62,348 bases of DNA from an uncultured Clostridia bacterium (GTDB taxonomy: Bacteria; Bacillota; Clostridia; Oscillospirales; Acutalibacteraceae), in the NCBI GenBank assembly GCA_905235625.1, contig CAJOLX010000004.1, positions 1 through 62,348 on the forward strand. Direction: 5' to 3'. The stretch's first letter is position 1. Each line of letters opens with the position of its first letter. This document shows positions 43,766 to 57,600 of the stretch, piece after piece. Made by a program: the position numbers and the translations under genes. The notes beneath the pieces are model-generated. The model did no database searches and had not been told where the DNA came from. It worked only from the letters and a program-made list of their open reading frames with translations.

Positions 43766-44524
43766 TTATTCGGCCTTTTTCTTGGTGCAGACAAAGGCTG
43801 CCGCAGCCGCAACTGAAATAGCCGCGAAAACAGCTACTCCGATATTTGCGGAACCGGTTTCTGCAGGAGCTTCTGCGTTGGTTTCTTCAACGATTGTGGT
43901 TTCAATGTTGCCGGCATAAAGATCTTTAACCTTCTGCTTAAGAGCGTTTACTATATCGGTAACGCCATCATACTGAGGCAGAGTAAGGTCTACGCCCGCA
44001 AGAACCGAGTCAAGATCCGCCATTGCGCCTTCTACGCCTTCAAGCTCTTCGGTGCCGAGCCTGCCTGCTACGAACGCGTCAACGAACATATAGAAATAGT
44101 CAAGGAACTTGTAAAGAACATCGAAGATGAGATTCTGCGTCTGGCTCCCGACAAAGTAATTCCTGAGATTGTCAACAAGCTCGGGAATAGTTTTACCGAT
44201 ATAGGACCAATAGTGAGTGTCAATGCCATAGTTATGGCTTGCAAGGCACTCATTGTAGCTCTCTATATCATAGTAAATTTTGCCGCAGCCGGGGCAAATA
44301 TACTCTTTTACCGTTACTGTGGGATTTGTAACCGGATGATAAATGTCAATATGGGCATTGTAATCAGTGATATTGTCATATGACCTGTCACAGTCTGTAC
44401 AATGATACCATGTAGATCCATCCGTTTCAGTAACAGTTTCCATTTTTGCAAAAGCTATTGCAGAGCAAGAAAAGGCTAATACAAGTGCTAAAACTACTGC
44501 AATGAGTTTTTTCGTGTGTATCAT
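43766..44524 (-). CDS. Exported protein with two C2H2-type zinc-finger motifs
   Basis: 252 residues. Signal peptide to AFA (residue 26). Residues 42-63 have Cys-x2-Cys-x12-His-x4-His (HCTDCDRSYDNITDYNAH...), and residues 77-97 have Cys-x2-Cys-x12-Cys-x3-His, spacing typical of eukaryotic-type zinc fingers. A helical middle part follows, then an Ala/Glu linker with PAETGS, a membrane helix and CTKKKAE, resembling a degenerate sortase-type or anchored tail. ATG 44524 begins the signal peptide; the frame runs 37 codons further without reason. Function unknown. Confidence 0.72.
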   Translation of the reverse strand: MIHTKKLIAVVLALVLAFSCSAIAFAKMETVTETDGSTWYHCTDCDRSYDNITDYNAHIDIYHPVTNPTVTVKEYICPGCGKIYYDIESYNECLASHNYGIDTHYWSYIGKTIPELVDNLRNYFVGSQTQNLIFDVLYKFLDYFYMFVDAFVAGRLGTEELEGVEGAMADLDSVLAGVDLTLPQYDGVTDIVNALKQKVKDLYAGNIETTIVEETNAEAPAETGSANIGVAVFAAISVAAAAAFVCTKKKAE

Positions 44525-44662
44525 TCCCTTCAAATATCCGTATAGCGAATATTTTTTCAGATATCGATATCGGAAAAATGTTTCGGGCAGCTTTCCACGA
44601 CCGCCCGATGTTGTGAGCAAAATAAATTCAGTCAATTAAGGCTGATAATATGGTAAATGTTG

Positions 44663-44695
44663 AAGAAGTGTTATCATTTAAGCGAAACCGATAGC
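44663..44695 (-). repeat. Right inverted repeat flanking the zinc-finger gene
   Basis: Inverse copy of 43699-43731 (29 of 33 identical). It lies in the leader of about 310 nt between the promoter at 44840 and the gene start, that is, upstream of the gene and downstream of its promoter. Confidence 0.7.
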
Positions 44696-44839
44696 CATTT
44701 TGCCGATTCGAACACGGGAATGTGTTTTAAAAGATATTAAATTGTGCAGCGACAGAGCCAAAATACTATATATCAGACCTCCTTACCACAAATTGTGATT
44801 TCAGGGTGCAATGAGCACGATATATTGTTTATCCATTGT

Positions 44840-44868
44840 ATTCTAATATGAAACATAAAAAAAATCAA
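44840..44868 (-). promoter_or_regulatory. Candidate promoter of the zinc-finger gene
   Basis: On the minus strand, TTGATT (44863-44868), a 17-bp spacer and TAGAAT (44840-44845). The leader to the ATG at 44524 is about 310 nt and contains TAAGGAGG near 44780 without a following long frame. The rest of 44636-44970 is AT-rich with no gene seen. Confidence 0.55.
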
Positions 44869-44974
44869 GACTTTTTTGAAAAAAATGACGAAAAATCACA
44901 AAATATGGGGTTTATTTTTCTGATTTAGATTTATATTTGCTATTTGTTGTGTCCGTCAGACGCTTTAAATCCTC

Positions 44975-45004
44975 TTGACGGATAATTCCTCAATATGATA
45001 AAAT
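44975..45004 (+). promoter_or_regulatory. Promoter of the hydrolase gene
   Basis: TTGACG (44975-44980), an 18-bp spacer and TAAAAT (44999-45004). GGAGG precedes the ATG at 45029. Confidence 0.75.
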
Positions 45005-45028
45005 AACGGCGATAACGGAGGTAAATTT

Positions 45029-45895
45029 ATGAAATCATTCACTTTGGAAACCGCCGACGGCCTCGTTTTAAGCGGCTCCGTTTTTGAGGCGGAAAACGCT
45101 TCGGCGGTCGTTCAAATCGTTCACGCCTTTAAAGGGCACAAGGAGCGTTATTACCGTTTGGCTGAGTTTCTGCTCTCAAAGGGATATACAACTGTTATAA
45201 CAGACCTTCGCGGTCACGGCGAAAGCGTAAACGCCAAATATTTTGCGGGCCACGTCGGCTCTGCGCAGGAGCTTTTGAACGACCAGGTTCTCGTGACCGG
45301 TTATATAAATGAAAACTACCCCGGCAAAGACGTTTATTTGCTCGGCGATTCTCAGGGCTCAATGATTGCAAGGCTCTACCTCAAAGACCACGACAAGCTG
45401 ATTAAAAAAGCCGTGCTCACGGGCGCGTGGGCTCCGTCGCGCCTCAGCCGCATAAGGCGCAGCTATTGCGCTTTTTCCGCAAGCCTTCACAAGGATATCA
45501 CTGCAAACGGGCATTTGGCTGCAAGGGCAAACAGACCGAGCGAAAATTATCTTTTTACAAACTACACTGCCGTGTCGGAATACGTTAACGACCCGCTCGT
45601 TCAAAACTGCATGCTGACTAACGGCACGATTTATGCCGCCGCGGACGCTTCTTTTCTCGCAACCCAGGCGCCGATCCACACCTGTGAAAATCCCGACCTC
45701 AGAATTCTCATCGCCTGCGGAGCGCTTGACAAATGCGGCGCGCCGAAACAGATGCAGAGGACTGTGAATTACCTAAAGCGTGACGGCTACAGGCACGTTT
45801 TTTCGGTATCTTACCCCGAAATGAAGCACTGCGTGCTGGAAGAAATGTATGCGGAAGAGGTATATGAAGATATAGCTGCTTTCCTCTCCGATTGA
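45029..45895 (+). CDS. Alpha/beta-hydrolase (lysophospholipase/monoacylglycerol lipase-like)
   Basis: 288 residues, no signal peptide. The Serine hydrolase motifs are VVQIVHAFKGHKERYYRLAE (oxyanion region), TDLRGHGES, the nucleophile elbow LLGDSQGSMIA (Ser near 113), a candidate Asp in CGALDKCG and His in EMKHCVLEE. It hydrolyses an ester, probably of a lipid or small acyl compound. It is a single gene, and the composite repeat with its terminator starts 12 bp after the stop. Confidence 0.88.
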   Translation: MKSFTLETADGLVLSGSVFEAENASAVVQIVHAFKGHKERYYRLAEFLLSKGYTTVITDLRGHGESVNAKYFAGHVGSAQELLNDQVLVTGYINENYPGKDVYLLGDSQGSMIARLYLKDHDKLIKKAVLTGAWAPSRLSRIRRSYCAFSASLHKDITANGHLAARANRPSENYLFTNYTAVSEYVNDPLVQNCMLTNGTIYAAADASFLATQAPIHTCENPDLRILIACGALDKCGAPKQMQRTVNYLKRDGYRHVFSVSYPEMKHCVLEEMYAEEVYEDIAAFLSD

Positions 45896-45907
45896 TGCAC
45901 GACTTTG

Positions 45908-46136
45908 GGCTTCCGTATTAAGCGAAGAACAAAGCAAAAAAAGAATATGAATAAGAATAGCAAGGTGCGAAAATTATACCTCGCGCCTTGCTTTTCTTTT
46001 CTCCGAAATCTATATGCTCGTTAATTTATATTTTTTTGCTTTTCGCCATTTTTCCGTCCTTGCCGTGCAACAGCACTGTCTACGGACGGAGAAAACGGCG
46101 TCTTCATCTTAATACGGCAGCCCTTGCAAGCGGTAA
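45908..46136 (+). repeat. Composite 3'-end element, copy A
   Basis: Short form (45908-45954), terminator hairpin (45959-45992), then the inverse of the long form (46027-46136). The long form matches 27585-27694 almost base for base outside the paired arms. Its hairpin (46044-46100) has different but still complementary stems. The stretch 46137-46260 has no gene; it holds only the CCCTCTCC repeat near 46210. Confidence 0.75.
45959..46000 (+). terminator. Terminator of the hydrolase gene
   Basis: An 11-bp stem (AGCAAGGTGCG with CGCGCCTTGCT, one G-U pair) with a 12-nt loop, followed by TTTTCTTTT. It is part of composite element copy A. Confidence 0.82.
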
Positions 46137-46209
46137 CAAGAAGAGAAGATTACAGTTAGCGCTTACTATATTTAAAGGCGGTTTTCTTAAAGCAACGGAG
46201 TAGTATGGT

Positions 46210-46243
46210 TGGCCCTCTCCAAGACGGGGGCGAACCGCCGCAC
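46210..46243 (+). repeat. CCCTCTCC repeat, third copy
   Basis: GGCCCTCTCCAAGACGGGGG, then CGAACCGCCG. It matches 27354-27386 and the inverse of 27135-27154. Its dispersal next to both composite elements suggests that these repeats accumulate in the same gaps. Confidence 0.6.
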
Positions 46244-46260
46244 CCTCGTCCCGATTATAC

Positions 46261-46286
46261 AAAAGAGGCAGCCTTGCGGCTGCCTC
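46261..46286 (-). terminator. tuf terminator
   Basis: GAGGCAGCC and complement (9 bp, loop of 4) at 46265-46286, followed on the minus strand by TTTTGTATAATC. It ends the rpoB-to-tuf block. Confidence 0.88.
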
Positions 46287-46308
46287 AAAGTGCTTTGGAA
46301 AAATTTAA

Positions 46309-47508
46309 TTATTCGTCGATCTCGATAACAACGCCTGAACCAACGGTTCTGCCGCCTTCACGAATAGCGAAACGAAGACCCTTTTCAATAGCGATGGGGG
46401 TGATAAGCTCAACCTTCATATCAACGTTATCACCGGGCATGCACATCTCGGTGCCTTCGGGAAGAGAGATAACGCCGGTAACGTCGGTGGTTCTGAAATA
46501 GAACTGAGGACGATAGTTGTTGAAGAAGGGAGTATGACGGCCGCCCTCTTCCTTGGTCAGAACGTAAACCTGGCCAACGAACTTGGTGTGGGGGTTGATT
46601 GAACCGGGCTTAGCAAGAACCTGGCCGCGCTCGATCTCGTTTCTCTGGATGCCGCGAAGAAGAGTGCCGATGTTGTCGCCTGCCTCGGCATAGTCGAGGA
46701 TCTTTCTGAACATTTCGATACCGGTAACAACGGTCTTTCTCTTCTCATCGGTAAGGCCAACGATTTCAACTTCTTCGCCGGTCTTAAGCTGTCCACGCTC
46801 AACTCTGCCGGTGGCAACGGTGCCGCGGCCGGTGATGGTGAATACGTCCTCAACAGGCATAAGGAAGGGAAGGTCAGCTTTACGGTCGGGAGTGGGAATG
46901 TAGGTGTCAACAGCTTCCATGAGCTCCCAGATGGAAGCAAGCTCGGGAGCGTTAACGTCGCCGCCGTTGTAGTTGAGAGCCTGAAGAGCAGAGCCCTTAA
47001 TGATGGGAGCGTCCTCATCGAATTCGTACTCGGCGAGGGTCTCTCTGATTTCCATCTCAACAAGCTCAAGGAGCTCGGGATCGTCAACCTGGTCAACCTT
47101 GTTCATGTAAACGATAATCTTGGGCACGCCAACCTGGCGGGCAAGAAGAAGGTGCTCTTTGGTCTGAGCCATGGGGCCGTCGGTGGCGGCGATAACAAGG
47201 ATAGCGCCATCCATCTGAGCAGCGCCGGTGATCATGTTTTTGATGTAGTCGGCGTGGCCCGGGCAGTCAACGTGAGCATAGTGACGAGCATCGGTCTCAT
47301 ATTCAACGTGAGCGGTGTTAATGGTGATGCCGCGCTCTCTCTCTTCGGGAGCCTTATCGATATTAGCATAGTCTACAAACTGAGCGCCGCCCTTCATAGC
47401 AAGGGTCTTGGTGATAGCGGCAGTGAGGGTGGTCTTACCATGGTCAACGTGACCGATGGTACCGATATTTACGTGGGGTTTGTTACGGTTAAATTTTTCT
47501 TTTGCCAT
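46309..47508 (-). CDS. tuf: Elongation factor Tu
   Basis: 399 residues. Delivers aminoacyl-tRNA to the ribosome. G motifs: GHVDHGKTT (near 19), the DxPGH of VDCPGHADY (near 81), and NKVD (near 136). RBS GGGAGG precedes the ATG. It has its own promoter at 47564-47592 although it follows fusA in the str arrangement. Confidence 0.98.
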   Translation of the reverse strand: MAKEKFNRNKPHVNIGTIGHVDHGKTTLTAAITKTLAMKGGAQFVDYANIDKAPEERERGITINTAHVEYETDARHYAHVDCPGHADYIKNMITGAAQMDGAILVIAATDGPMAQTKEHLLLARQVGVPKIIVYMNKVDQVDDPELLELVEMEIRETLAEYEFDEDAPIIKGSALQALNYNGGDVNAPELASIWELMEAVDTYIPTPDRKADLPFLMPVEDVFTITGRGTVATGRVERGQLKTGEEVEIVGLTDEKRKTVVTGIEMFRKILDYAEAGDNIGTLLRGIQRNEIERGQVLAKPGSINPHTKFVGQVYVLTKEEGGRHTPFFNNYRPQFYFRTTDVTGVISLPEGTEMCMPGDNVDMKVELITPIAIEKGLRFAIREGGRTVGSGVVIEIDE

Positions 47509-47563
47509 TGAAGTTATCCTCCCTTTTTACTTAAAGCAATATTGTATGCACACGCATACGTTT

Positions 47564-47592
47564 ATTTTAGCAAGAATTGCTTGAAATTTCAA
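47564..47592 (-). promoter_or_regulatory. tuf promoter with palindromic -35 region
   Basis: On the minus strand, TTGAAA (47587-47592), a 17-bp spacer and TAAAAT (47564-47569). The -35 is inside the exact palindrome TGCTTGAAATTTCAAGCA (47578-47595), which might be a fusA terminator stem (preceded by A-rich, no T-tail) or a regulator site. Confidence 0.7.
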
Positions 47593-47613
47593 GCATTTTT
47601 TCACAATGGGGTA

Positions 47614-49680
47614 TTATTTGTCGCTTACTATCTTGTCGGCGATGGATTTGGGCACCTGCGTGTAGTGGCTGGGCTCCATAACGTATTGGCCTCTACCCTG
47701 AGTTTTTGACCTGAGGGCGGTTGCGTAGCCGAACATGTTGGAAAGCGGAATGTTGGCGTCTATCTGAGTGGCGCCGGTCCTGGACTCCTGGCCCTGAATC
47801 ATGCCGCGGCGTGAGTTTACGTCGCCGATAACGTCGCCGATATACTCATCCGGCACGATGATGGAAGTCTTCATAATGGGCTCCATGAGTACGGGAGCAG
47901 CCTTCTTCATCGCGTCTTTGAATGCCATTGAAGCGGCAATCTTAAACGCCATTTCGGAAGAGTCGACCTCGTGATAAGAGCCGTCGTAAAGAGTTACCTT
48001 AACGTCCACAACGTTGTAGCCCGCAAGGGTACCGGAGAGCATTGCGCCCTTAATGCCCGCTTCGATAGCGTTGAAATAATCTTTGGGTATCGCGCCGCCG
48101 ACGATCTCATTGACAAACTCATAACCCTTTTCGGGGTTGGGCTCAATTCTGATTTTAACGTGGCCGTACTGACCCTTACCGCCTGACTGACGGGCATATT
48201 TGGTATCCGATTCGGCTGCCTGAGTGATAGTTTCGCGATAAGCGACCTGCGGCTTGCCGACGTTGGCCTCTACGTGGAATTCACGCAGCATTCTGTCCAC
48301 AATAATCTCCAGATGGAGCTCGCCCATACCCGCTATAATGGTCTGACCCGTTTCTTCATCGGTGTAGCACTTGAAGGTGGGGTCTTCCTCGGCAAGCTTA
48401 GCGAGAGCGATGCTCATCTTTTCCTGGCCTGCCTTGGTTTTGGGCTCTATGGCAACTCTTATAACCGGCTCGGGGAATTCCATGGATTCAAGAATTATCG
48501 GGTGCCTCTGGTCACAAAGAGTGTCGCCTGTGGTGGTTTGCTTAACGCCGACGCACGCGGCAATGTCGCCTGCATAGCAGCACGTGATGTCTTCACGGTG
48601 ATTGGCGTGCATCTGAAGGATGCGTCCCATCCTCTCGTTTACGCCCTTGGTGGAGTTATAAACGGTGCTACCGGTTTCGACCGTGCCGGAGTAAACTCTG
48701 AAGAAGCAGAGCTTGCCCACGAACTGGTCGGTTGTGATTTTGAAAGCGAGAGCCGAAAACGGCTCTGAATCCGACGAATGCCTTACCTCTTCCTCATCGG
48801 TCTTGGGGTTAACGCCTGTGATGGCGGGCACGTCGGTGGGGGCGGGCATATAATCGACCACTGCGTCAAGCAGCAGCTGAACGCCCTTGTTGCGGTAAGA
48901 TGTGCCGCAGGTAACGGGCACCATGTGGTTTGCGATAGTCGCCTTTCTTATGCAGCCCTTAATCTCTTCAATCGTAAGCTCCTGACCTTCAAGATACTTC
49001 TCGAGAAGAGCGTCGTCCTGCTCGGCAACGTGCTCCACCATTTCGGTGCGATACTGCTCAGCCAATTCCCTCATATCCTCGGGAATATCCGTTACCTCTA
49101 TATCGACTCCGAGGTCATCCCTGTAATAATAAGCCTTCATCGTTACAAGGTCGATAATTCCTTCAAAATCGGACTCCTTGCCGATAGGAAGCTGAATGGG
49201 CACGGCGTTGCACTTGAGCCTGTCTTTCATCATGTCAACAACGTGATAAAAGTCCGCTCCCATGATGTCCATCTTGTTTATATAAACCATTCTGGGCACC
49301 TTGTATTTGTCGGCCTGTCTCCAAACGGTTTCGCTCTGAGGCTCAACTCCGCCCTTCGCGCAAAGCACGGTTACGGAGCCGTCAAGCACTCTCAGGGAGC
49401 GCTCAACCTCAACGGTGAAATCCACGTGACCCGGGGTGTCGATAATGTTGATACGGTGTTCCTTCCAAAAGCAGGTGGTAGCGGCGGAGGTGATGGTGAT
49501 GCCTCTCTCCTGCTCCTGCTCCATAAAGTCCATCGTGGCGGCGCCGTCGTGCGTTTCACCGATTTTATGAGTCTTTCCCGTGTAGAAAAGAATTCTCTCG
49601 GTGGTGGTAGTCTTACCCGCGTCGATGTGTGCCATGATGCCTATATTTCTTGTTTTTTCAAGTGAAACCTGCCTTGGCAT
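47614..49680 (-). CDS. fusA: Elongation factor G
   Basis: 688 residues. GTPase that drives translocation. [18 protein letters not shown] (P loop), [12 protein letters not shown], and the domain IV/V stretches ([25 protein letters not shown]) are present. GGAGG precedes the ATG. It is 54 bp after rpsG and 105 bp before tuf. Confidence 0.98.
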   Translation of the reverse strand: MPRQVSLEKTRNIGIMAHIDAGKTTTTERILFYTGKTHKIGETHDGAATMDFMEQEQERGITITSAATTCFWKEHRINIIDTPGHVDFTVEVERSLRVLDGSVTVLCAKGGVEPQSETVWRQADKYKVPRMVYINKMDIMGADFYHVVDMMKDRLKCNAVPIQLPIGKESDFEGIIDLVTMKAYYYRDDLGVDIEVTDIPEDMRELAEQYRTEMVEHVAEQDDALLEKYLEGQELTIEEIKGCIRKATIANHMVPVTCGTSYRNKGVQLLLDAVVDYMPAPTDVPAITGVNPKTDEEEVRHSSDSEPFSALAFKITTDQFVGKLCFFRVYSGTVETGSTVYNSTKGVNERMGRILQMHANHREDITCCYAGDIAACVGVKQTTTGDTLCDQRHPIILESMEFPEPVIRVAIEPKTKAGQEKMSIALAKLAEEDPTFKCYTDEETGQTIIAGMGELHLEIIVDRMLREFHVEANVGKPQVAYRETITQAAESDTKYARQSGGKGQYGHVKIRIEPNPEKGYEFVNEIVGGAIPKDYFNAIEAGIKGAMLSGTLAGYNVVDVKVTLYDGSYHEVDSSEMAFKIAASMAFKDAMKKAAPVLMEPIMKTSIIVPDEYIGDVIGDVNSRRGMIQGQESRTGATQIDANIPLSNMFGYATALRSKTQGRGQYVMEPSHYTQVPKSIADKIVSDK

Positions 49681-49734
49681 ATTTTCCTCCGTATCTTTGT
49701 TAAATGAGCAATAAATAAAATTAAGCCGAAAAAA

Positions 49735-50286
<552 letters not shown>

Positions 50287-50361
50287 TTAGGTAATATATA
50301 TACACTGCATTGGTTGAAATAAATCAGCCTGCAAGAAGATTTGTCTTGAAAATAATGCGGC

Positions 50362-50781
50362 TTACTTCTTTGCCTTCGGACGCTTTGCGCCGTACTTGGA
50401 ACGAGCCTGCATTCTGCCGGTAACGCCCTGAGTGTCAAGGGTGCCGCGGATGATGTGGTAACGCACACCGGGAAGGTCTCTTACACGGCCGCCGCGGATA
50501 AGCACTACGGAGTGCTCCTGAAGGTTGTGGCCTACGCCGGGGATGTAAGTGGTGACCTCAATGCCGTTTGTTAAACGAACTCTGGCAATCTTACGAAGAG
50601 CGGAATTCGGCTTCTTGGGGGTAGTCGTTTTAACTGCCGTGCAAACGCCGCGCTTCTGAGGCGAATTCTGGATAGTCTGAATGTTCTTTTTGGAGTTGAG
50701 TCCTTTTGAAAGAGCGGGAGCCTTGGGCTTCTTTTCCAGAGTCTGCCTTCCGTTACGAACGAGCTGATTAAAGGTAGGCAA
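50362..50781 (-). CDS. rpsL: 30S ribosomal protein uS12
   Basis: 139 residues. Decoding-site protein. [12 protein letters not shown] start; the streptomycin-related Lys are wild type in [13 protein letters not shown] and [20 protein letters not shown]. The start codon is TTG at 50781, with AAAGGAG about 8 nt upstream. It has its own promoter (50863-50892) downstream of rpoC. Confidence 0.97.
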   Translation of the reverse strand: MPTFNQLVRNGRQTLEKKPKAPALSKGLNSKKNIQTIQNSPQKRGVCTAVKTTTPKKPNSALRKIARVRLTNGIEVTTYIPGVGHNLQEHSVVLIRGGRVRDLPGVRYHIIRGTLDTQGVTGRMQARSKYGAKRPKAKK

Positions 50782-50817
50782 TGTTTTCTCTCCTTTCTTG
50801 AAAAATTTTTATGTGCA

Positions 50818-50844
50818 GGGGCTCGGCTCAAAAGAGGGAGCCCC
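50818..50844 (-). promoter_or_regulatory. Hairpin between rpoC and rpsL
   Basis: GGGGCTC (50818-50824) and GAGCCCC (50838-50844), with a 13-nt loop. It would be in the 5' end of an rpsL mRNA started at 50863 and in the rpoC-rpsL read-through mRNA. No T-tail is adjacent, so it is more likely a leader or processing structure than a terminator. Confidence 0.5.
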
Positions 50845-50862
50845 GTGACACTGCGGAAAAAT

Positions 50863-50892
50863 ATTTTAGCACAAAGAATGCTTGTTTGTCAA
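50863..50892 (-). promoter_or_regulatory. rpsL-rpsG-fusA promoter
   Basis: On the minus strand, TTGACA (50887-50892), an 18-bp spacer and TAAAAT (50863-50868), immediately after the rpoC stop. Confidence 0.8.
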
Positions 50893-50907
50893 CAGTTTCA
50901 ACAAAAA

Positions 50908-54615
<3,708 letters not shown>

Positions 54616-54656
54616 TAAACGATGCCCCTTCCGTTAAATATTCAGCGGTGCCGTTA

Positions 54657-57600
54657 TCAATAATCTTCTTCGGATTCCGATCCGAAATCGATGCCGTAGT
54701 CTCCGTCGTCGTCTTCGTCGGTCAGCATGCCTTGAACGGCGGAGTAAAGCTCGGAGCTGTCATCATCGGATTCGTCGGAGTCTCTGCCTTCCCAGATGTC
54801 GTTATCAAGGCTTTCCTCGTCAATGTCAAATCCGTCGTTTCCTTCAACGTCGTTGACGGTCTGCATGGCGTCTTTGGCGTCTTCCGAAGTTTGAGTGTAT
54901 TCACCGTCGAAAGAGGTTCTCAGGTCAATCTCCTCGCCCTCGAAGTCGAGCACTTTGATGTCGAGCGCAAGCGACTGCAGCTCTTTAACGAGCACCTTGA
55001 ACGCCTCGGGAGTGCCGGGAGTCGGGATGTTGTTGCCCTTGACTATCGCTTCGTAAGTGTCAACTCTGCCCACGGTGTCGTCGGACTTAACGGTGAGTAT
55101 CTCCTGCAGCGTGTAAGCCGCGCCGTAAGCCTCGAGAGCCCAAACTTCCATTTCGCCGAAACGCTGGCCGCCGAACTGGGCTTTACCGCCGAGAGGCTGC
55201 TGGGTAACGAGCGAATACGGGCCGGTCGAACGGGCGTGTATCTTATCGTCAACAAGGTGGTGCAGCTTGAGGTAATACATTACGCCGACCGTTACGGGGT
55301 TGTCGAATTTTCTGCCCGTTCTGCCGTCGTAAAGCACCGTCTTGCCGGTCTGGTCGATCTTGTAAACCTTGCTTTCGTCAAATTCCTCGCCTTTTGCCTC
55401 TGCTTCGGCTTTGGCGTCCGCAACGAGCTTATTGTTCGCCTCTTCGAAAGCGTCGAGAATGTCGCTCTCATGCGCGCCGTCGAAAACGGGGGTCATAACC
55501 TTTATGCCGAGCTGCTTCGCGGCAAGGCCGAGGTGAACCTCGAGCACCTGACCGATATTCATTCGGGAGGGAACGCCGAGGGGGTTAAGCACTATGTCAA
55601 GCGGGGTGCCGTCGGGAAGGAAGGGCATATCCTCCTGAGGAAGAATTCTCGAAACAACGCCCTTGTTGCCGTGACGGCCCGCCATCTTGTCGCCCACGGA
55701 AAGCTTACGCTTCTGAGCGATGTAGCAGCGAACTACTTTGTTGACGCCGGGGGAAAGCTCGTCGCTGTTTTCCTTCGTGAACACCTCAACGTTAACGACA
55801 ACGCCGTATTCGCCGTGAGGCACTCTGAGGGAGGTGTCTCTGACTTCCTTCGCTTTTTCGCCGAATATGGCGTGAAGGAGCCTTTCCTCGGGAGTCATTT
55901 CGGTTTCGCCCTTGGGCGTAACCTTACCTACGAGTATGTCGCCGGAGCGAACCTCCGCGCCGATGCGGATGATGCCGTTTTCGTCAAGGTTTGCGAGAGC
56001 GTCTTCACCGGTGTTGGGAATATCTCTCGTGATGTCTTCAGGGCCGAGCTTAGTGTCTCTTGCCTCGGTGTCATACTCTTCAATATGTATTGAGGTGTAA
56101 ACGTCGTCGCGAACGATTTTTTCGTTGATGAGAACGGCGTCTTCGTAGTTGTAGCCTTCCCAGGTCATGAAGCCTATGAGAGCGTTTTTGCCCAGAGCGA
56201 CTTCGCCGTTTTCGGTTGCGGGGCCGTCTGCGATAACTTCGCCCTCTTCAACTCTCTGACCGACCGAAACGATGGGTCTCTGGTTGTTGCAGGTCGCCTG
56301 GTTGGAGCGCATGAATTTGATGACCTCGTAGGTGTGCTTTTCGCCGCCGTCCTCGAGTATCTCAATGCTGTCTGCGCTGACCTTGGTCACAACGCCGCCC
56401 TTGCGCGCGAGAACGCAAACGCCCGAGTCAACGGCTGCTTTGTATTCCATGCCGGTGCCCACGAGAGGAGCTTCTGTTTTGAGAAGAGGCACTGCCTGCT
56501 TCTGCATGTTGGAGCCCATCAGAGCGCGGTTCGCGTCGTCGTTTTCAAGGAACGGAATCATAGCGGTCGCAACGGAAACAACCATCTTGGGCGAAATGTC
56601 CATGTAGTCCGCGTTGGAGGGGTCGGTTTCGAGGAAGCCGTCTCTGTATCTCGCGGCGATCTTGGTGTTTACAAACCTGCTGTTTTCGTCAAGAGGCTCG
56701 TTGGCCTGAGCTACGATGTAATCGTCTTCGGTGTCGGCGGTCATGTACTCAACCTCGTCAAGCACGACGCCGGTTTCCTTGTCTATCTTTCTGTAAGGAG
56801 CCTCAATGAAGCCGTAGCTGTTGATTCTCGCGAAAGAAGCAAGGTATGAGATAAGGCCGATGTTGGGACCTTCGGGGGTCTCTATGGGGCACATTCTGCC
56901 GTAATGCGTGTAGTGAACGTCACGCACCTCGAATCCGGCTCTGTCTCTTGAAAGACCGCCGGGGCCGAGAGCGGAAATACGGCGCTTGTGAGTGAGCTCC
57001 GCAAGCGGGTTCGCCTGGTCCATGAACTGTGAAAGAGGCGAAGAGCCGAAGAACTCGCGAATGGCGGTGGTCACGGGGCGGATGTTGATGAGGGTCTGAG
57101 GAGTGATTTTCTCGTCATCCTCCTGAGCCTGGATGTTCATCCTCTCCTTAACGACCTTTTCCATTCTCGAAAGACCGATTTTAAACTGATTCTGGAGCAG
57201 CTCGCCGACGGAACGGATACGTCTGTTGCCCAGATGGTCTATATCGTCTATATTGCCTATGCGCTTGGTAAGACAGTTTACGTAGTTAACGGAGGCGTAA
57301 ATGTCATCTCTTATGATGTGCTTAGGGATAAGCTCGTCGCAGTTTTCTCTGAGAGCGGCGATGAGAGCGTCCTTATCTTCGCCGACCTGCTCAATAAGGT
57401 CGACAAGCACGCTGTATCTCACCTTTTCGCCTATTGCTATCTCTTCAAGCTCCTCGCGGGTGAAGCCCTCGGGAAGAAGAACGAGAGGATCTACCATGCG
57501 GTTGGAAACCACGCTGATTACGGAGCCGTCGTCGCACTGAACGTTTACCTTCCACACGCCGTGGTTCTCAAATAAATCGGCCATAGCTCTGTCGGCGGTT

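Noticed and set aside
44705-44713. GTTCGAATC on the minus strand, like a tRNA T-loop
   Set aside because: Flanking bases do not form a T-stem, acceptor stem or CCA end.
44760-44800. TAAGGAGGTCTGATATATAG followed by TTTTGGCTCTGTCGC, considered an IS end
   Set aside because: No transposase, no matching second end and no target duplication could be seen.
54648-56093. 481-codon open frame opposite rpoB; similar long frames opposite rpoC (52699-53775) and fusA (48778-49665)
   Set aside because: Antisense shadows of strongly biased codon use in conserved genes; no RBS or recognisable protein.
56990-57070. Rifampicin-resistance change in rpoB
   Set aside because: Residues at the classical positions (LSQFMDQ, THKRR, SALGPGG) are of the sensitive type.
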